A stretch of DNA of 64,000 nt from Chryseobacterium arthrosphaerae (GCF_001684965.1 NZ_MAYG01000001.1:2542001-2606000), one strand, 5' to 3'; positions 8,420-17,232 are shown, counted from the stretch's first letter. Numbers and translations are program-made. Notes: a model not told the origin generated them from the letters alone.

Positions 8420-8815
8420 ATGATGAAAGTACAAATGCAAACTATTAATCAAAAAATAGCTGTTGAATACTTAAAATTTTTCTATCCGCCACTTCGCAAT
8501 GAGATCACACAGTTATCTGTACAGGATAATTTCGCCGGGATTATGCAGGCTACGGTCAATTATCTGAAAAATCTTCTTCAGGAATCGAAGATCAATATCA
8601 TTGCCCATCACATCAAACTGATGGACTGGATTTACAGAAACGGGAATTCGTATGTAAGAACGATGATCGAAAACCTTTTCGTAAGATCTTTCGAAAGTTT
8701 TAAAAAACACGCCAAGATCCAGCATTGGAAACTCCTTTACCAATACATGCCTGTGAGCTTTCAGATCATTTATAATGAACAGCAGAAGCAGGATCAGATG
8801 TATTTCGGGAAGTAA
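8420..8815 (+). CDS. small helical protein, paralogue of the 7798-8154 product
   Basis: 131 residues from ATG 8420; a GTG at 8399 is also in frame but adds only seven residues, and the second Met (8423) is possible too. No signal peptide, helical, basic. Shares the MDxIYxxG and IExxFxxSxxxF pattern and the C-terminal IYxxQ with its neighbour, so the pair arose by duplication and has diverged widely. A clean terminator follows 61 bases later. Confidence 0.75.
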   Translation: MMKVQMQTINQKIAVEYLKFFYPPLRNEITQLSVQDNFAGIMQATVNYLKNLLQESKINIIAHHIKLMDWIYRNGNSYVRTMIENLFVRSFESFKKHAKIQHWKLLYQYMPVSFQIIYNEQQKQDQMYFGK

Positions 8816-8876
8816 GTTTTCAACAAACTACAGCGTTGAAGGCTGAGAAAGCAAAGAACAATTCAATGTATAAGTA

Positions 8877-8906
8877 AAAAGAGCAGATTAAAATCTGCTC
8901 TTTTTT
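8877..8906 (+). terminator. rho-independent terminator after the tandem modules
   Basis: GAGCAGAT (8881-8888), TAAA loop, ATCTGCTC (8893-8900), then six T; A/T pairs extend the stem. Confidence 0.85.
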
Positions 8907-8973
8907 GTTTCCAGGAACAATATTTATAGAATTTTAGTTAATTTTAACTGTTGAACAGACTCAATTTCTCACC

Positions 8974-9768
8974 ATGATTGAAATAAGGAAATACTCGAAT
9001 CAGGAAGTGCATCCTGAGCCAAGACGGGTTATAAAATATACGTTGTTCTGGTGCCACAACGGGAGTGCTGAAATTCTGATTGATGAAAATATTTTCATGT
9101 TGAAAACCGGACATGCAGTGACCATTACTTCGGGGCAGTTTCATCAGTTGAGATCTGTGGAGGGGGAACTTACCGCTCTTGAATTTACTTTAGATTTCTT
9201 CAGTAAAAGCGACAGTGATATTGAGCTGATCTTTCACAACGGGCTGTTTTGTCATTTCGGAATGAATGAAATGATCAGGGTTCACAATTCTTCCTTATTT
9301 TCGGAAATTCTGAGCCGTATTGAAAAAGAAATTCATGAAAAGCCTTATCAATATCTGATATCCACCCATGCTCTGGTGGAATTGCTGTTGGTGGAAATCA
9401 ACCGCAGTAAAATTGCAAATGGTGATGAAATCTGGAAACCGGATGCTTTGTTTTTACAATTCCTGGAAAGTGTGCGGGATCATTTTTCACACAATTATCA
9501 GCTCTCACATTTTGCGGATCTCCTGGGAACTACGGAAGCTAAACTGAATGAAGTTTCCAAGCTGCACACCAATAAAACTGCGCAGAATGTCATCTACAGT
9601 CTTACAGTTTCCGAAGCCAAAAGACTGCTTCTTTATGAAAAACTGACTGTAAAGGAAATTGCGTACCGGCTTGGGTTCAATGATCCTTTTTATTTTTCCA
9701 ATTTTTTTAAAAAACATACTTCAAAATCCCCTAAAGATTATCAGAAAGCGATAATCACTTCCTCATAA
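8974..9768 (+). CDS. AraC family transcriptional regulator
   Basis: 264 residues. The N-terminal half is a cupin-like sensing domain (HNGSAEILIDENIFML, then SGQFHQLRSV). The C-terminal about 100 residues form the double helix-turn-helix of AraC/XylS proteins: FADLLGTTEAKLNEV in the first motif, and LTVKEIAYRLGFNDPFYFS followed by NFFKKHTSKSPKDYQ in the second. It lies immediately upstream of, and on the same strand as, a DoxX/cupin gene pair, which it may control; its own terminator separates them. The ligand is unknown. Confidence 0.92.
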   Translation: MIEIRKYSNQEVHPEPRRVIKYTLFWCHNGSAEILIDENIFMLKTGHAVTITSGQFHQLRSVEGELTALEFTLDFFSKSDSDIELIFHNGLFCHFGMNEMIRVHNSSLFSEILSRIEKEIHEKPYQYLISTHALVELLLVEINRSKIANGDEIWKPDALFLQFLESVRDHFSHNYQLSHFADLLGTTEAKLNEVSKLHTNKTAQNVIYSLTVSEAKRLLLYEKLTVKEIAYRLGFNDPFYFSNFFKKHTSKSPKDYQKAIITSS

Positions 9769-9774
9769 ATTGGT

Positions 9775-9804
9775 AAACCGGGGCCCGCTTCTTTTTCCGG
9801 TTTT
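9775..9804 (+). terminator. terminator after the AraC regulator
   Basis: AAACCGG (9775-9781) and CCGGTTT (9797-9803) with a 15-base loop; a moderate hairpin with a short T tract. Confidence 0.5.
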
Positions 9805-9891
9805 AAAATATTACATGCTTTTCTCAACATTGTCTATTCTCCGGACCGCACTTTTCCCGGAACTTTGTCCCTGTAATCAAAACATAAAAAA

Positions 9892-10314
9892 ATGAAAACT
9901 CAGCAGGACACAGCCGTTTTCTTATTGAGAATAACACTGGCAGCAGGATTTCTATCAGCAGTAGCAAGCAGGCTGAACCTTTGGGGAAGTCATTCTTCAG
10001 GCTGGCAAAACTTTGTACATTATACCGCAGAAACCAATTCGTTTTTACCACAATCATGGGCTTCTGCGATTACTGTACTATCAACCATTACCGAACTGTC
10101 CACCGGAATATTACTTCTTGTAGGGTATCAGGTAAAAAGGGCCGCATGGTGCGCTTCTATTCTGACTTTATTATTTGCCATCGCCATGAGTATTTCCTTT
10201 GGGATTAAAGAACCTTTGGATTATTCGGTATTTGTATTCAGTGCCGGCGGATTTCTGTTGAGTACATTTCCTCATTATAAATGGACGTTAGAACAACTTT
10301 TACATCAATCATAA
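9892..10314 (+). CDS. DoxX family membrane protein
   Basis: 140-residue inner-membrane protein with four hydrophobic segments (about residues 9-29, 58-80, 85-105 and 112-128). The pattern LLRITLAAGFLSAVASRLNLWG with TELSTGILLLVGYQ is typical of DoxX/DoxD-like proteins. These small quinone-oxidoreductase-related proteins are often paired with stress or redox genes. A cupin gene follows 17 bases downstream and is probably co-transcribed. The exact activity is unknown. Confidence 0.85.
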   Translation: MKTQQDTAVFLLRITLAAGFLSAVASRLNLWGSHSSGWQNFVHYTAETNSFLPQSWASAITVLSTITELSTGILLLVGYQVKRAAWCASILTLLFAIAMSISFGIKEPLDYSVFVFSAGGFLLSTFPHYKWTLEQLLHQS

Positions 10315-10331
10315 TTTAAAAATTCAAGATC

Positions 10332-10685
10332 ATGAATACCAACATCCACGATTATATCGTAAAAACAGAACAGAAAGAATGGCAGCCACTTATTGAGAAA
10401 GGCATTCATTATGAAGGTATATCCGTAAAATCATTAAAGTTTGATCCGGACAAGAACCGCTCCACTACTATTCTTTTAAAGTTTGAACCGGGAGCAGGCT
10501 ACCCTTATCACAATCATCCAGCCGGAGAAGAACTGTTTGTCATGGAAGGGGATGCTGTCATTGCAGGAGCTCACCTGGAAAAAGGAGACTACCTGTATAC
10601 ACCCCCCAATTTCAAACATTCTGTGAAGTCTGAGCATGGCTGTATCATTCTTTTCGTTGTACCGGAAGAAGTGGAAATTCTTTAG
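10332..10685 (+). CDS. cupin domain protein
   Basis: 117 residues forming a single small beta-barrel cupin. Metal ligands are visible in motif 1, HNHPAGEELFVMEG (two His and a Glu), and motif 2, HSV after PPNFK. The layout recalls ChrR-type cupins that follow sigma or redox genes. No signal peptide. Sits 17 bases after the DoxX gene, implying one operon. Substrate or sensed molecule is not evident. Confidence 0.88.
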   Translation: MNTNIHDYIVKTEQKEWQPLIEKGIHYEGISVKSLKFDPDKNRSTTILLKFEPGAGYPYHNHPAGEELFVMEGDAVIAGAHLEKGDYLYTPPNFKHSVKSEHGCIILFVVPEEVEIL

Positions 10686-10705
10686 ATATTTCCCATATCA
10701 CAACA

Positions 10706-10765
10706 AGCTGTAATAAAGAATACCTTTTAGGGATTCAGGATACTTTCCTGTTCTTTATTACAGCT
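10706..10765. repeat. long inverted repeat between convergent genes
   Basis: Perfect 15-bp arms (10706-10720 and 10751-10765, AGCTGTAATAAAGAA and its complement) around a 30-base loop that contains its own CAGG/CCTG pairing. It lies between the cupin gene (+) and the peroxidase gene (-) and may terminate both, though no T-run follows. Confidence 0.65.
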
Positions 10766-10848
10766 ATTAATAGTCAAAGATATATTTGAATTCTACCGAA
10801 CACTTCAAATTGCTTATCTATAAAGATTTTGAATAAATGCCATCCCCT

Positions 10849-11988
10849 TTATTTTGGTAATTCCGGCGGACGCATTTTGTATTTGTAGCTGTTCAGGGTT
10901 TTTAAAAATGCCACAATATCAAATATTTCCTCATCGGTCAGATTCAGTTTTCTGATCATTTCAGACTTGTGTGGAAATCGGGGATCATTGATCTGTTCTT
11001 CTTTTGGGGTTTCGCTGCCCATTCCGGCATTGTACATCATAACGACATTCGCCAGCTCAGGGAAAAGCCCATTGTGCATATAAGGTTTATTCTCAGAAAC
11101 TTCTCTCAGGGTTGGAGTTTTGAATTTCCCGACATCTTCATTTTTATTGGTCACACTATATCTGCCCAGGTCTTCATATTTTTCGCCATAATAGGTAAGA
11201 CCCAGATTATGGAATTTCTGGTCAGAAAAATAAGGGCTATTGTGACAATTGATACAGTTCGCTTTGGTCCGGAATAAGTGCAGGCCGTTTACTTCAGAAT
11301 CCGTCAGGGCATCTTTTTTTCCGGAAATAAACTGATCAAATTTTGAAGGTGAGCTTATCAGGGAACGTTCAAATGTAGCAATTGCTTTTGAAATTTTATC
11401 TTCGGTAATTTCCCCGTTTCCGAAAGCTTTCACAAAGAAAGGTTTATAGTCTTTAATTTTTCCGATATTCTTTACAGCCAGCGACATATGAAGGTTCATT
11501 TCCACCGGGTTTTCTATCGGGGCTTTTACCTGTTCTTCCAGTGTTGTCACACGTCCGTCCCAGAAAAACGTCTTTGCGTATCCTATATTCAGCAAGGTAG
11601 GGGCATTCCGGGTTCCTGTCTGCCTGTTGTGACCGGAGGAAACCCTGCTTCCGTCTGACCATCCTGTTTCAGGGTTATGGCAGCTGGCACATGAGATCTG
11701 CCCGCTTCCCGAAAGTATCGGATCAAAGAACAGCATTTTCCCCAATTCCATTTTATCTTCGGAATAGGGATTATCTTCAGGAAATTTCATTTCAGGCAGA
11801 GCTCCTATATCCTCAAACCCATCTTTAGCTTCACTGAATAAATGAGGAAGAGGCCACTTGGACCGGTCTCCACTGCTGTAAAGGGTACGCAGCTCTTCTA
11901 CGGTATATCCCGTAGGGTCATTAGAAGTATAGCTCAATAAAGATATTATACCGGCAACCGCCAGAATAGCTAGATATCTGTCTTTCAT
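10849..11988 (-). CDS. di-heme cytochrome-c peroxidase (CCP/MauG family)
   Basis: Periplasmic peroxidase that would reduce H2O2 with electrons from cytochrome c. It has two c-type heme attachment sites, CASCH (residues 100-104) and CINCH (245-249). Conserved family text includes ELGKMLFFDPILSGSGQISC, FFWDGRVTTLEEQ and PYMHNGLFPELANVV. 379 residues, including an N-terminal hydrophobic segment (residues 5-20) that exports or anchors it; there is no lipobox cysteine. Monocistronic. MauG-type alternatives oxidise other substrates, so the physiological substrate is open. Confidence 0.92.
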   Translation of the reverse strand: MKDRYLAILAVAGIISLLSYTSNDPTGYTVEELRTLYSSGDRSKWPLPHLFSEAKDGFEDIGALPEMKFPEDNPYSEDKMELGKMLFFDPILSGSGQISCASCHNPETGWSDGSRVSSGHNRQTGTRNAPTLLNIGYAKTFFWDGRVTTLEEQVKAPIENPVEMNLHMSLAVKNIGKIKDYKPFFVKAFGNGEITEDKISKAIATFERSLISSPSKFDQFISGKKDALTDSEVNGLHLFRTKANCINCHNSPYFSDQKFHNLGLTYYGEKYEDLGRYSVTNKNEDVGKFKTPTLREVSENKPYMHNGLFPELANVVMMYNAGMGSETPKEEQINDPRFPHKSEMIRKLNLTDEEIFDIVAFLKTLNSYKYKMRPPELPK

Positions 11989-12098
11989 TTTTTAATTATA
12001 AACATTCAGCTTTACAGACGCCAACTGATTGTCTTTCCGTTATCATCCACTTTATTTTTATAGAACTATCCTCAAAGTCAGGCTGTATTATTGGTTTA

Positions 12099-12106
12099 CA
12101 AATATA
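12099..12106 (-). promoter_or_regulatory. possible -7 element for the peroxidase gene
   Basis: Minus-strand TATATTTG, exact TAnnTTTG match, about 110 bases upstream of the ATG. The long leader lowers certainty. Confidence 0.35.
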
Positions 12107-12179
12107 TTTTCTTTTGTCCTTTGATAAGAGCATACATTGAATTTCTTTTCGGAAGGTATCAATTCCCACAGCTAATTTT

Positions 12180-12659
12180 TTAAGGTACAGTTTCTAATCC
12201 TGAAAGTTTAAGACCGTCTTCTTCATCTTTCAGCCAGAAAATAAACTGTACTCCTTCGTGGCCGTCTCCCAGTTCATTGGGTCTGTCTATTGTATACAGT
12301 ACAATATAATCTCTCCCGCCTTCTCTCGCCTTATATTTATCAACGGAAAACTTTATTTCTTTCCGTTTCAGTCTTTCCAGCAGGTCTTTATTAAAAACAG
12401 GAATTAAATATCTGGTATAAAAAGTCTTTTGATCAACAATCGGGGGCTTTTCCGGTGCGGCATCAAAACATACATAGCAGTATAATTTCGGAGTCGTGAG
12501 TTTCTTTAGAGCCTCAATATCTCTTTTCTCAATCAGTGTGATCAGCTGTTGGGTAAATTCTTCGGACCGCATTTGTGTTTCCTGTTTTGATTCAGGTGTT
12601 TTTTGTCCATACACCGCTAAGTGAAGACATAATGCAAATAATATTGACAGGTGTTTCAT
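12180..12659 (-). CDS. small secreted protein of unknown function
   Basis: 159 residues. N-terminal signal peptide MKHLSILFALCLHLAVYGQ, probably cleaved near YGQ-K. The mature part has an SnoaL/NTF2-like appearance: a helical start (EEFTQQLITLIEKRDIEALKKL), then beta-rich text with CYVC at about residues 60-64, and FIFWLKDEEDGLKLSGLE at the end. This could be a DUF4440-type or NTF2-like fold, but I cannot assign it. Lies between the peroxidase and a lipoprotein gene with wide gaps, so probably its own unit. Confidence 0.7.
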   Translation of the reverse strand: MKHLSILFALCLHLAVYGQKTPESKQETQMRSEEFTQQLITLIEKRDIEALKKLTTPKLYCYVCFDAAPEKPPIVDQKTFYTRYLIPVFNKDLLERLKRKEIKFSVDKYKAREGGRDYIVLYTIDRPNELGDGHEGVQFIFWLKDEEDGLKLSGLETVP

Positions 12660-12883
12660 TATAAGACAGATTTAGTGTGATAAGAAAAATACTATTTAAA
12701 TTTCATACTGATAATCAGCAAAAAAGATACAAAAAATTCTTTCATATCTTATTTTACAGATTCACACTTTTTCAACATTTTTCATCATCCATATTTTTCT
12801 ATGATGCCGTGATAATTACTACTCCGCTATGAGCCCTGGTACATTTTTGCTTTCAGCGATTAATATTAAAATCATTTTAAATT

Positions 12884-13420
12884 TTAATAAGCCTTATTTC
12901 CTTTGATCGTTAAGGCATGTTTGGTCTTTATGGAAGGACAGCACCTTCCGTCCTCTTCAGCGTACTCAAGTTTTTCAACAATGATTTTTCCATTTTTGAT
13001 GGTGTCAAAAGCAAACAGATAATCCGGTTCATATCCGGCAATCACCTTCACTTTATGCCCGTCATTTCTGTACAGTGACAGCCCCTGTCCGATGAGGGCA
13101 TTTCCACCTTCAGGTACAATATCCCAATATACAGCAACATCATCTATCCCATCACCTGTAAAATCTCCAACGTTTGGTTCCTGAAGATCAATAACCCCGT
13201 CATAAGTTTTAAGGATATTTGGCAAATACTCTTCAAACTGTTTCATGGCCAATTTTACAGCTTCTTCTTTTGAAATTCCTGTTCCTGAAGATGCCGGTTC
13301 TTTTTCTTCAGATAAAGTTTTCTCTTTTCTCAGTTCATCTTTTGTACGTACTTCAGTCTCCGACTTATTACAACCTGCCAACGTTCCAGCCAAACATAAT
13401 ATACCGATGATCTTTTTCAT
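12884..13420 (-). CDS. lipoprotein with FG-GAP-like calcium-loop motif
   Basis: 178 residues. Lipobox LAGC places the lipidated cysteine at residue 17. A charged linker (KDELRKEKTLSEEKEP) precedes a globular domain with GDFTGDGIDDVAVYWD, the acidic loop of FG-GAP/VCBS-like repeats, here in a single copy. Two adjacent cysteines (GRCCPS) lie near the C-terminus. Predicted outer-membrane or periplasmic location. Function unknown; no operon partner. Confidence 0.78.
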   Translation of the reverse strand: MKKIIGILCLAGTLAGCNKSETEVRTKDELRKEKTLSEEKEPASSGTGISKEEAVKLAMKQFEEYLPNILKTYDGVIDLQEPNVGDFTGDGIDDVAVYWDIVPEGGNALIGQGLSLYRNDGHKVKVIAGYEPDYLFAFDTIKNGKIIVEKLEYAEEDGRCCPSIKTKHALTIKGNKAY

Positions 13421-13601
13421 ATATTTTATAATAAAATTTCAGCCTAAATATACAGTAAAATGTACAATCCGGCCGTTGAATACAGGAATTATAGCAGATG
13501 TAATTCAATTTTTCATTCTGAACTTTATCCGCAACCGAACATCTTCCAAAGCCCATCAATACAAATGTGAAGCATTTTTTTCAAAAAAAAGATAATAAAA
13601 A

Positions 13602-13633
13602 TTTGCGCAACCGTTTGGTTTCATATAAATTTA
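13602..13633 (+). promoter_or_regulatory. promoter with embedded palindrome upstream of the ArsR/AHSA1 operon
   Basis: TTTG (13602-13605), 20-base spacer, TAAATTTA (13626-13633, one mismatch to TAnnTTTG). Between them lies the palindrome AACC-GTTT-GGTT (13609-13620), well placed for the ArsR-type regulator to block transcription. Predicted start about 20 bases before ATG 13659. Confidence 0.5.
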
Positions 13634-13658
13634 CAGTGATAAAGTTTTATAAAAAGAT

Positions 13659-13973
13659 ATGACAAGACGAGATATTTTCCAGGCGATTGCTGATCCTACC
13701 AGAAGGGCAATCATAGGGCTTATCGCAGTACAGGCAATGACACCTAATGCTATCGCAGAACATTTTGATACCACCAGGCAGGCCGTATCCAAACACCTCC
13801 GCATTTTAGTAGAATGTGAACTGGTAAAACAGGGACATCAGGGCAGGGAAATTTACTACTCGCTGGAAATAGACAAAATGAAAGAAATAGATCACTGGCT
13901 GGAGCAATTCCGTAAAATCTGGGAAACAAAGTTCAGCCAACTGGACGAATTATTAGCAACCATCAAAAAATAA
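13659..13973 (+). CDS. ArsR/SmtB-type winged-helix regulator
   Basis: 104-residue winged-helix DNA-binding protein. It begins with the hallmark IFQAIADPTRRAIIGLI; recognition helix text is TTRQAVSKHLRILVECELV, and the wing is GREIYYSLE. No metal-binding ELCVCD motif, so not a classical metal sensor. It belongs to the subgroup that precedes SRPBCC/AHSA1 genes, and indeed such a gene starts 4 bases after its stop. Probably autoregulates the operon through the palindrome upstream. Confidence 0.92.
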   Translation: MTRRDIFQAIADPTRRAIIGLIAVQAMTPNAIAEHFDTTRQAVSKHLRILVECELVKQGHQGREIYYSLEIDKMKEIDHWLEQFRKIWETKFSQLDELLATIKK

Positions 13974-13977
13974 TACA

Positions 13978-14481
13978 ATGAAAAGCAACCTCTTATTTGA
14001 TTTTTCCGTAAACAAGGAAAACAATACCATTGTTGTAAAACGTGAATTCAATGCCAACCTTGAACTGGTTTGGCAGGCATGGACAACAGCAGAACTGCTG
14101 GATCAATGGTGGGCACCTAAACCCTACCATGTGGAGACCAAATCCCTAAACTTTACCGAAGGAGGAATGTGGCTGTATGCCATGGTGAGCCCGGAAAACG
14201 AAAAACTCTGGTGTAAAGCAGAATATCAAAAAATAGAAATCCTGAAATCTGTGACCTGGCTGGATGCTTTCTGTGACGAAAACGGAAAAGAAAATACAGA
14301 AAAACCCCGCTCACACTGGACTAATATTTTTTCGGAAGAAAACGGCATCACGCTGGTCAGCATCACGCTTCAGCATGACAGCTATGAAGATATTGAAACA
14401 ATGATTGCCATGGGATTCAGGGAAGGTCTTACCATGTGCATGGAAAATCTGGACGAATTGTTACCCACTTTGAAAAAATAG
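13978..14481 (+). CDS. SRPBCC/AHSA1 domain protein
   Basis: 167 residues, single START-like fold of the Activator-of-Hsp90-ATPase homology 1 family. Typical opening IVVKREFNANLELVWQAWT, then LDQWWAPKPYHVE, and C-terminal MAMGFREGLTMCMENLDELL-like helix. These domains bind hydrophobic ligands in a deep cavity. Starts 4 bases after the ArsR gene, so translated as one operon; ligand and role are unknown. A strong terminator follows. Confidence 0.9.
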   Translation: MKSNLLFDFSVNKENNTIVVKREFNANLELVWQAWTTAELLDQWWAPKPYHVETKSLNFTEGGMWLYAMVSPENEKLWCKAEYQKIEILKSVTWLDAFCDENGKENTEKPRSHWTNIFSEENGITLVSITLQHDSYEDIETMIAMGFREGLTMCMENLDELLPTLKK

Positions 14482-14517
14482 TGGGTTATGTCTTCGTAAA
14501 ACTACAGATGTAATACA

Positions 14518-14554
14518 AACCCGGCGGTAAACTTCGTTTACCGCCGGGTTGTTT
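14518..14554. terminator. strong GC-rich hairpin terminator
   Basis: Perfect 15-bp arms (14518-14532, 14536-14550; AACCCGGCGGTAAAC and complement) with a TTC loop, followed by GTTTTAT. Lies between the convergent AHSA1 (+) and dnaK (-) genes. Confidence 0.85.
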
Positions 14555-14585
14555 TATAATTAAATGTTAGTGTTTTCTACATTTA

Positions 14586-16484
14586 TTATTTCACTTCTTC
14601 GAAGTCTGCATCCTGTACATCTTCACCTCCTGCATTGTTAGCCCCTGCATTCTGCTGAGCTCCTGCATCTGCACCCGGCTGCTGACCTGCTGCATATAAT
14701 TCTTCAGAAGCTGCCATCCATGCTGCATCTAAAGCTTCAGTCTTAGCTTTTACGTCATCAGCATTTTTAGCTTCGAAAGCTGTTTTCAATTCAGCTGCTG
14801 CACTTTCGATTGCTGCTTTTTTGTCAGCAGAAAGTTTCTCACCGAATTCCTTCAGTTGTTTTTCAGTCTGGAAGATCAAACCGTCAGCTTTGTTGAAGAT
14901 CTCAACTTCTTCTTTTCTCTTAGCATCTGCTGCAGAGTTTTCCTGAGCTTCTTTTTTCATTCTTTCGATTTCTTCGTCAGAAAGACCTGAAGAAGCCTGG
15001 ATTTTGATCGACTGCTCTTTACCGGTTCCTTTATCCTTAGCAGATACACTTAAGATACCGTTTGCATCAATATCGAAAGTTACTTCGATCTGAGGGACTC
15101 CTCTTGGTGCCGGCGGGATGTCAGTAAGGTCGAATCTACCGATTTCTTTGTTATCGTTGAACATTGGTCTTTCTCCCTGTCCTACTCTGATGCTTACAGC
15201 CGGCTGGTTGTCAGAAGCTGTAGAGAATACTTCAGATTTTTTAGTTGGGATTGTAGTGTTCGCTTCAATTAATTTAGTGAATACAGACCCCATTGTTTCG
15301 ATACCTAAAGAAAGTGGAGTAACGTCAAGAAGTAATACGTCTTTTACATCACCTGTCAATACACCTCCCTGAATTGCTGCACCAATAGCTACAACCTCAT
15401 CCGGGTTTACTCCTTTAGATGGTTTTTTACCGAAGAATTTTTCTACTTCTTCCTGGATGATCGGGATTCTTGTAGAACCTCCTACCAGGATTACCTCATC
15501 GATATCTGAAGTTGATAAACCTGCATCTTTTAATGCTTTGGCAACCGGCTCCATTGATCTTCTTACAAGATCAGCAGATAATTGTTCGAATTTAGCTTTA
15601 GTTAAAGTCTTCACTAAGTGTTTAGGACCTGTAGCTGTAGCCGTGATATATGGTAAGTTGATCTCAGTCTGTGGAGAAGAAGATAATTCGATTTTTGCTT
15701 TTTCAGCAGCTTCTTTCAATCTTTGAAGAGCGATTGCATCAGCTTTTAAGTCTACTCCTTCTTCAGCTTTGAACTCATCAGCCATCCAGTTGATGATCAC
15801 ATCATCAAAGTCATCACCTCCTAAGTGTGTATCACCGTTTGTAGACAATACTTCGAATACACCATCACCTAAATCAAGGATAGAGATATCAAAAGTACCA
15901 CCTCCAAGGTCATATACAGCAATTTTCTGATCTTTATGGTTTTTATCAAGACCGTAAGCTAATGCTGCAGCTGTAGGTTCGTTGATAATTCTTTCTACTT
16001 TAAGACCTGCGATTTCTCCAGCTTCTTTAGTAGCCTGTCTCTGTGCATCGTTGAAGTACGCAGGAACAGTAATTACTGCTCTTGTCACTTCCTGACCAAG
16101 ATAATCTTCAGCCGTTTTTTTCATTTTCTGAAGCGTCATTGCAGAAATTTCCTGTGGCGTATATTCTCTATCGTCGATTTTTACTTTTACAGTATCGTTA
16201 GGTCCGGAAACCACTTTATAAGGTACTCTTGAGATTTCAGAAGCATCATCTTTAAAGTGTGTTCCGATAAATCTTTTGATAGAGTAAACAGTCTTAGTTG
16301 GATTCGTTACCGCTTGTCTTTTTGCAGGATCACCTACTTTTCTTTCACCATCTTCTGTAAATGCTACAATAGAAGGGGTTGTTCTTTTACCTTCTGCGTT
16401 AGGGATAACAACAGGATCTTTACCTTCCATTACAGCAACACAAGAGTTGGTTGTTCCTAAGTCAATTCCAATTATTTTACTCAT
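14586..16484 (-). CDS. dnaK: molecular chaperone DnaK (Hsp70)
   Basis: Cytoplasmic ATP-dependent chaperone. 632 residues, normal length. N-terminal phosphate-1 motif [17 protein letters not shown], phosphate-2 motif [14 protein letters not shown], adenosine motif [14 protein letters not shown], interdomain linker [16 protein letters not shown], and an acidic C-terminal tail ending DADFEEVK. No dnaJ or grpE is adjacent, so it forms its own transcript. Upstream there is no CIRCE element, but a TGACA-AAA-TGACA repeat lies at 16561-16573. Confidence 0.98.
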   Translation of the reverse strand: MSKIIGIDLGTTNSCVAVMEGKDPVVIPNAEGKRTTPSIVAFTEDGERKVGDPAKRQAVTNPTKTVYSIKRFIGTHFKDDASEISRVPYKVVSGPNDTVKVKIDDREYTPQEISAMTLQKMKKTAEDYLGQEVTRAVITVPAYFNDAQRQATKEAGEIAGLKVERIINEPTAAALAYGLDKNHKDQKIAVYDLGGGTFDISILDLGDGVFEVLSTNGDTHLGGDDFDDVIINWMADEFKAEEGVDLKADAIALQRLKEAAEKAKIELSSSPQTEINLPYITATATGPKHLVKTLTKAKFEQLSADLVRRSMEPVAKALKDAGLSTSDIDEVILVGGSTRIPIIQEEVEKFFGKKPSKGVNPDEVVAIGAAIQGGVLTGDVKDVLLLDVTPLSLGIETMGSVFTKLIEANTTIPTKKSEVFSTASDNQPAVSIRVGQGERPMFNDNKEIGRFDLTDIPPAPRGVPQIEVTFDIDANGILSVSAKDKGTGKEQSIKIQASSGLSDEEIERMKKEAQENSAADAKRKEEVEIFNKADGLIFQTEKQLKEFGEKLSADKKAAIESAAAELKTAFEAKNADDVKAKTEALDAAWMAASEELYAAGQQPGADAGAQQNAGANNAGGEDVQDADFEEVK

Positions 16485-16557
16485 AATATTTTATATTTTT
16501 TCTATTTTTAATTTAATTTACACTCTCAATTTCTCAATATCTGTACCATTCAAAAAA

Positions 16558-16576
16558 TTGTGACAAAATGACACAA
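16558..16576 (-). promoter_or_regulatory. possible control site upstream of dnaK
   Basis: TGACA-AAA-TGACA direct repeat (16561-16573) nested in a TTGTG-N9-CACAA dyad (16558-16562 and 16572-16576), 74-92 bases before the dnaK ATG. Heat-shock control is an inference from position only. Confidence 0.3.
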
Positions 16577-16608
16577 TAAAAATAAAAACCCCGATTAAGT
16601 CGGGGTTT
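16577..16608 (-). terminator. terminator of the polymorphic toxin operon
   Basis: AAACCCCGA (16586-16594), 5-base loop, TCGGGGTTT (16600-16608); on the minus strand followed by TTATTTTTATT. Lies 58 bases past the stop of the last operon gene. Confidence 0.8.
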
Positions 16609-16665
16609 AAATAAAAATTATAAGGCATTTTTTCTTATAAATAATAACCAAATACTGGTTTTAAA

Positions 16666-17232
16666 TTACCATGATGCTGAATAATGATTCTTTCCGATGC
16701 CCGTGTTGTTATAAATACTGATTCTGTATAGCTTTGTTCCGGCATAGGTCTCATTATTTCTCATGTAAAGCCTGTTTTCTTTTAGTGTACCGAAATATTT
16801 ATTGTATCCGTAGCTCCATTTCATATTCCATTCTCCTTTTTTCTGATAAATAAATACGATAATCTCTCCATTTTCCTGAATATAGTAAAACCCTCTGCTT
16901 CCGTTATAGTCCGGGTTAAGATTTAAACTGCCTTTCAGGTTGGTAAATAAATTCAGGTTTCCGTTTTTATAAAAGTAAAGGTATTCTTTGGTGTCATAGG
17001 TCCATATATTTTTTTCATCGGGAATACTGTAGTCTTTATCTCCTTTTGTAAGATACTGCAGTTCATAAAGACTGTCTTCTGAAAAAAAATTCCGGGTGAG
17101 CTGTTGCTTCTTTTTTATCTTCTCAAAGCTTACAGGAACTCTGGTAACACCATCATCAAGCAATCTGTCCGGTGTACTTTGCCCAAAAGCCCAACTCATA
17201 AGAAAGATCCCTATACTTTTAAAAATTACCAT
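16666..17232 (-). CDS. small exported protein, candidate immunity protein for the RHS toxin
   Basis: 188 residues with an N-terminal hydrophobic segment (VIFKSIGIFLMSWAFGQ) that looks like a signal peptide. The rest is beta-rich and aromatic: YLYFYKNGNLNLFTNLKGSL, GFYYIQENGEIIVFIYQ, GEWNMKWSYGYNKYFGTLKENRL. No family recognised. Its ATG overlaps the last codons of the RHS gene (ATGGTAA shared, 7 bases), so translation is coupled. The position directly after a toxin-type C-terminus is where immunity genes lie in polymorphic toxin systems, but export is unusual for immunity to a cytoplasmic toxin. It could instead be an accessory surface protein. Confidence 0.7.
   Translation of the reverse strand: MVIFKSIGIFLMSWAFGQSTPDRLLDDGVTRVPVSFEKIKKKQQLTRNFFSEDSLYELQYLTKGDKDYSIPDEKNIWTYDTKEYLYFYKNGNLNLFTNLKGSLNLNPDYNGSRGFYYIQENGEIIVFIYQKKGEWNMKWSYGYNKYFGTLKENRLYMRNNETYAGTKLYRISIYNNTGIGKNHYSASW

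Noticed and set aside
16485..16665. CIRCE element (TTAGCACTC-N9-GAGTGCTAA) upstream of dnaK
   Set aside because: Searched for and not found; only a TGACA repeat and an unrelated terminator are present.
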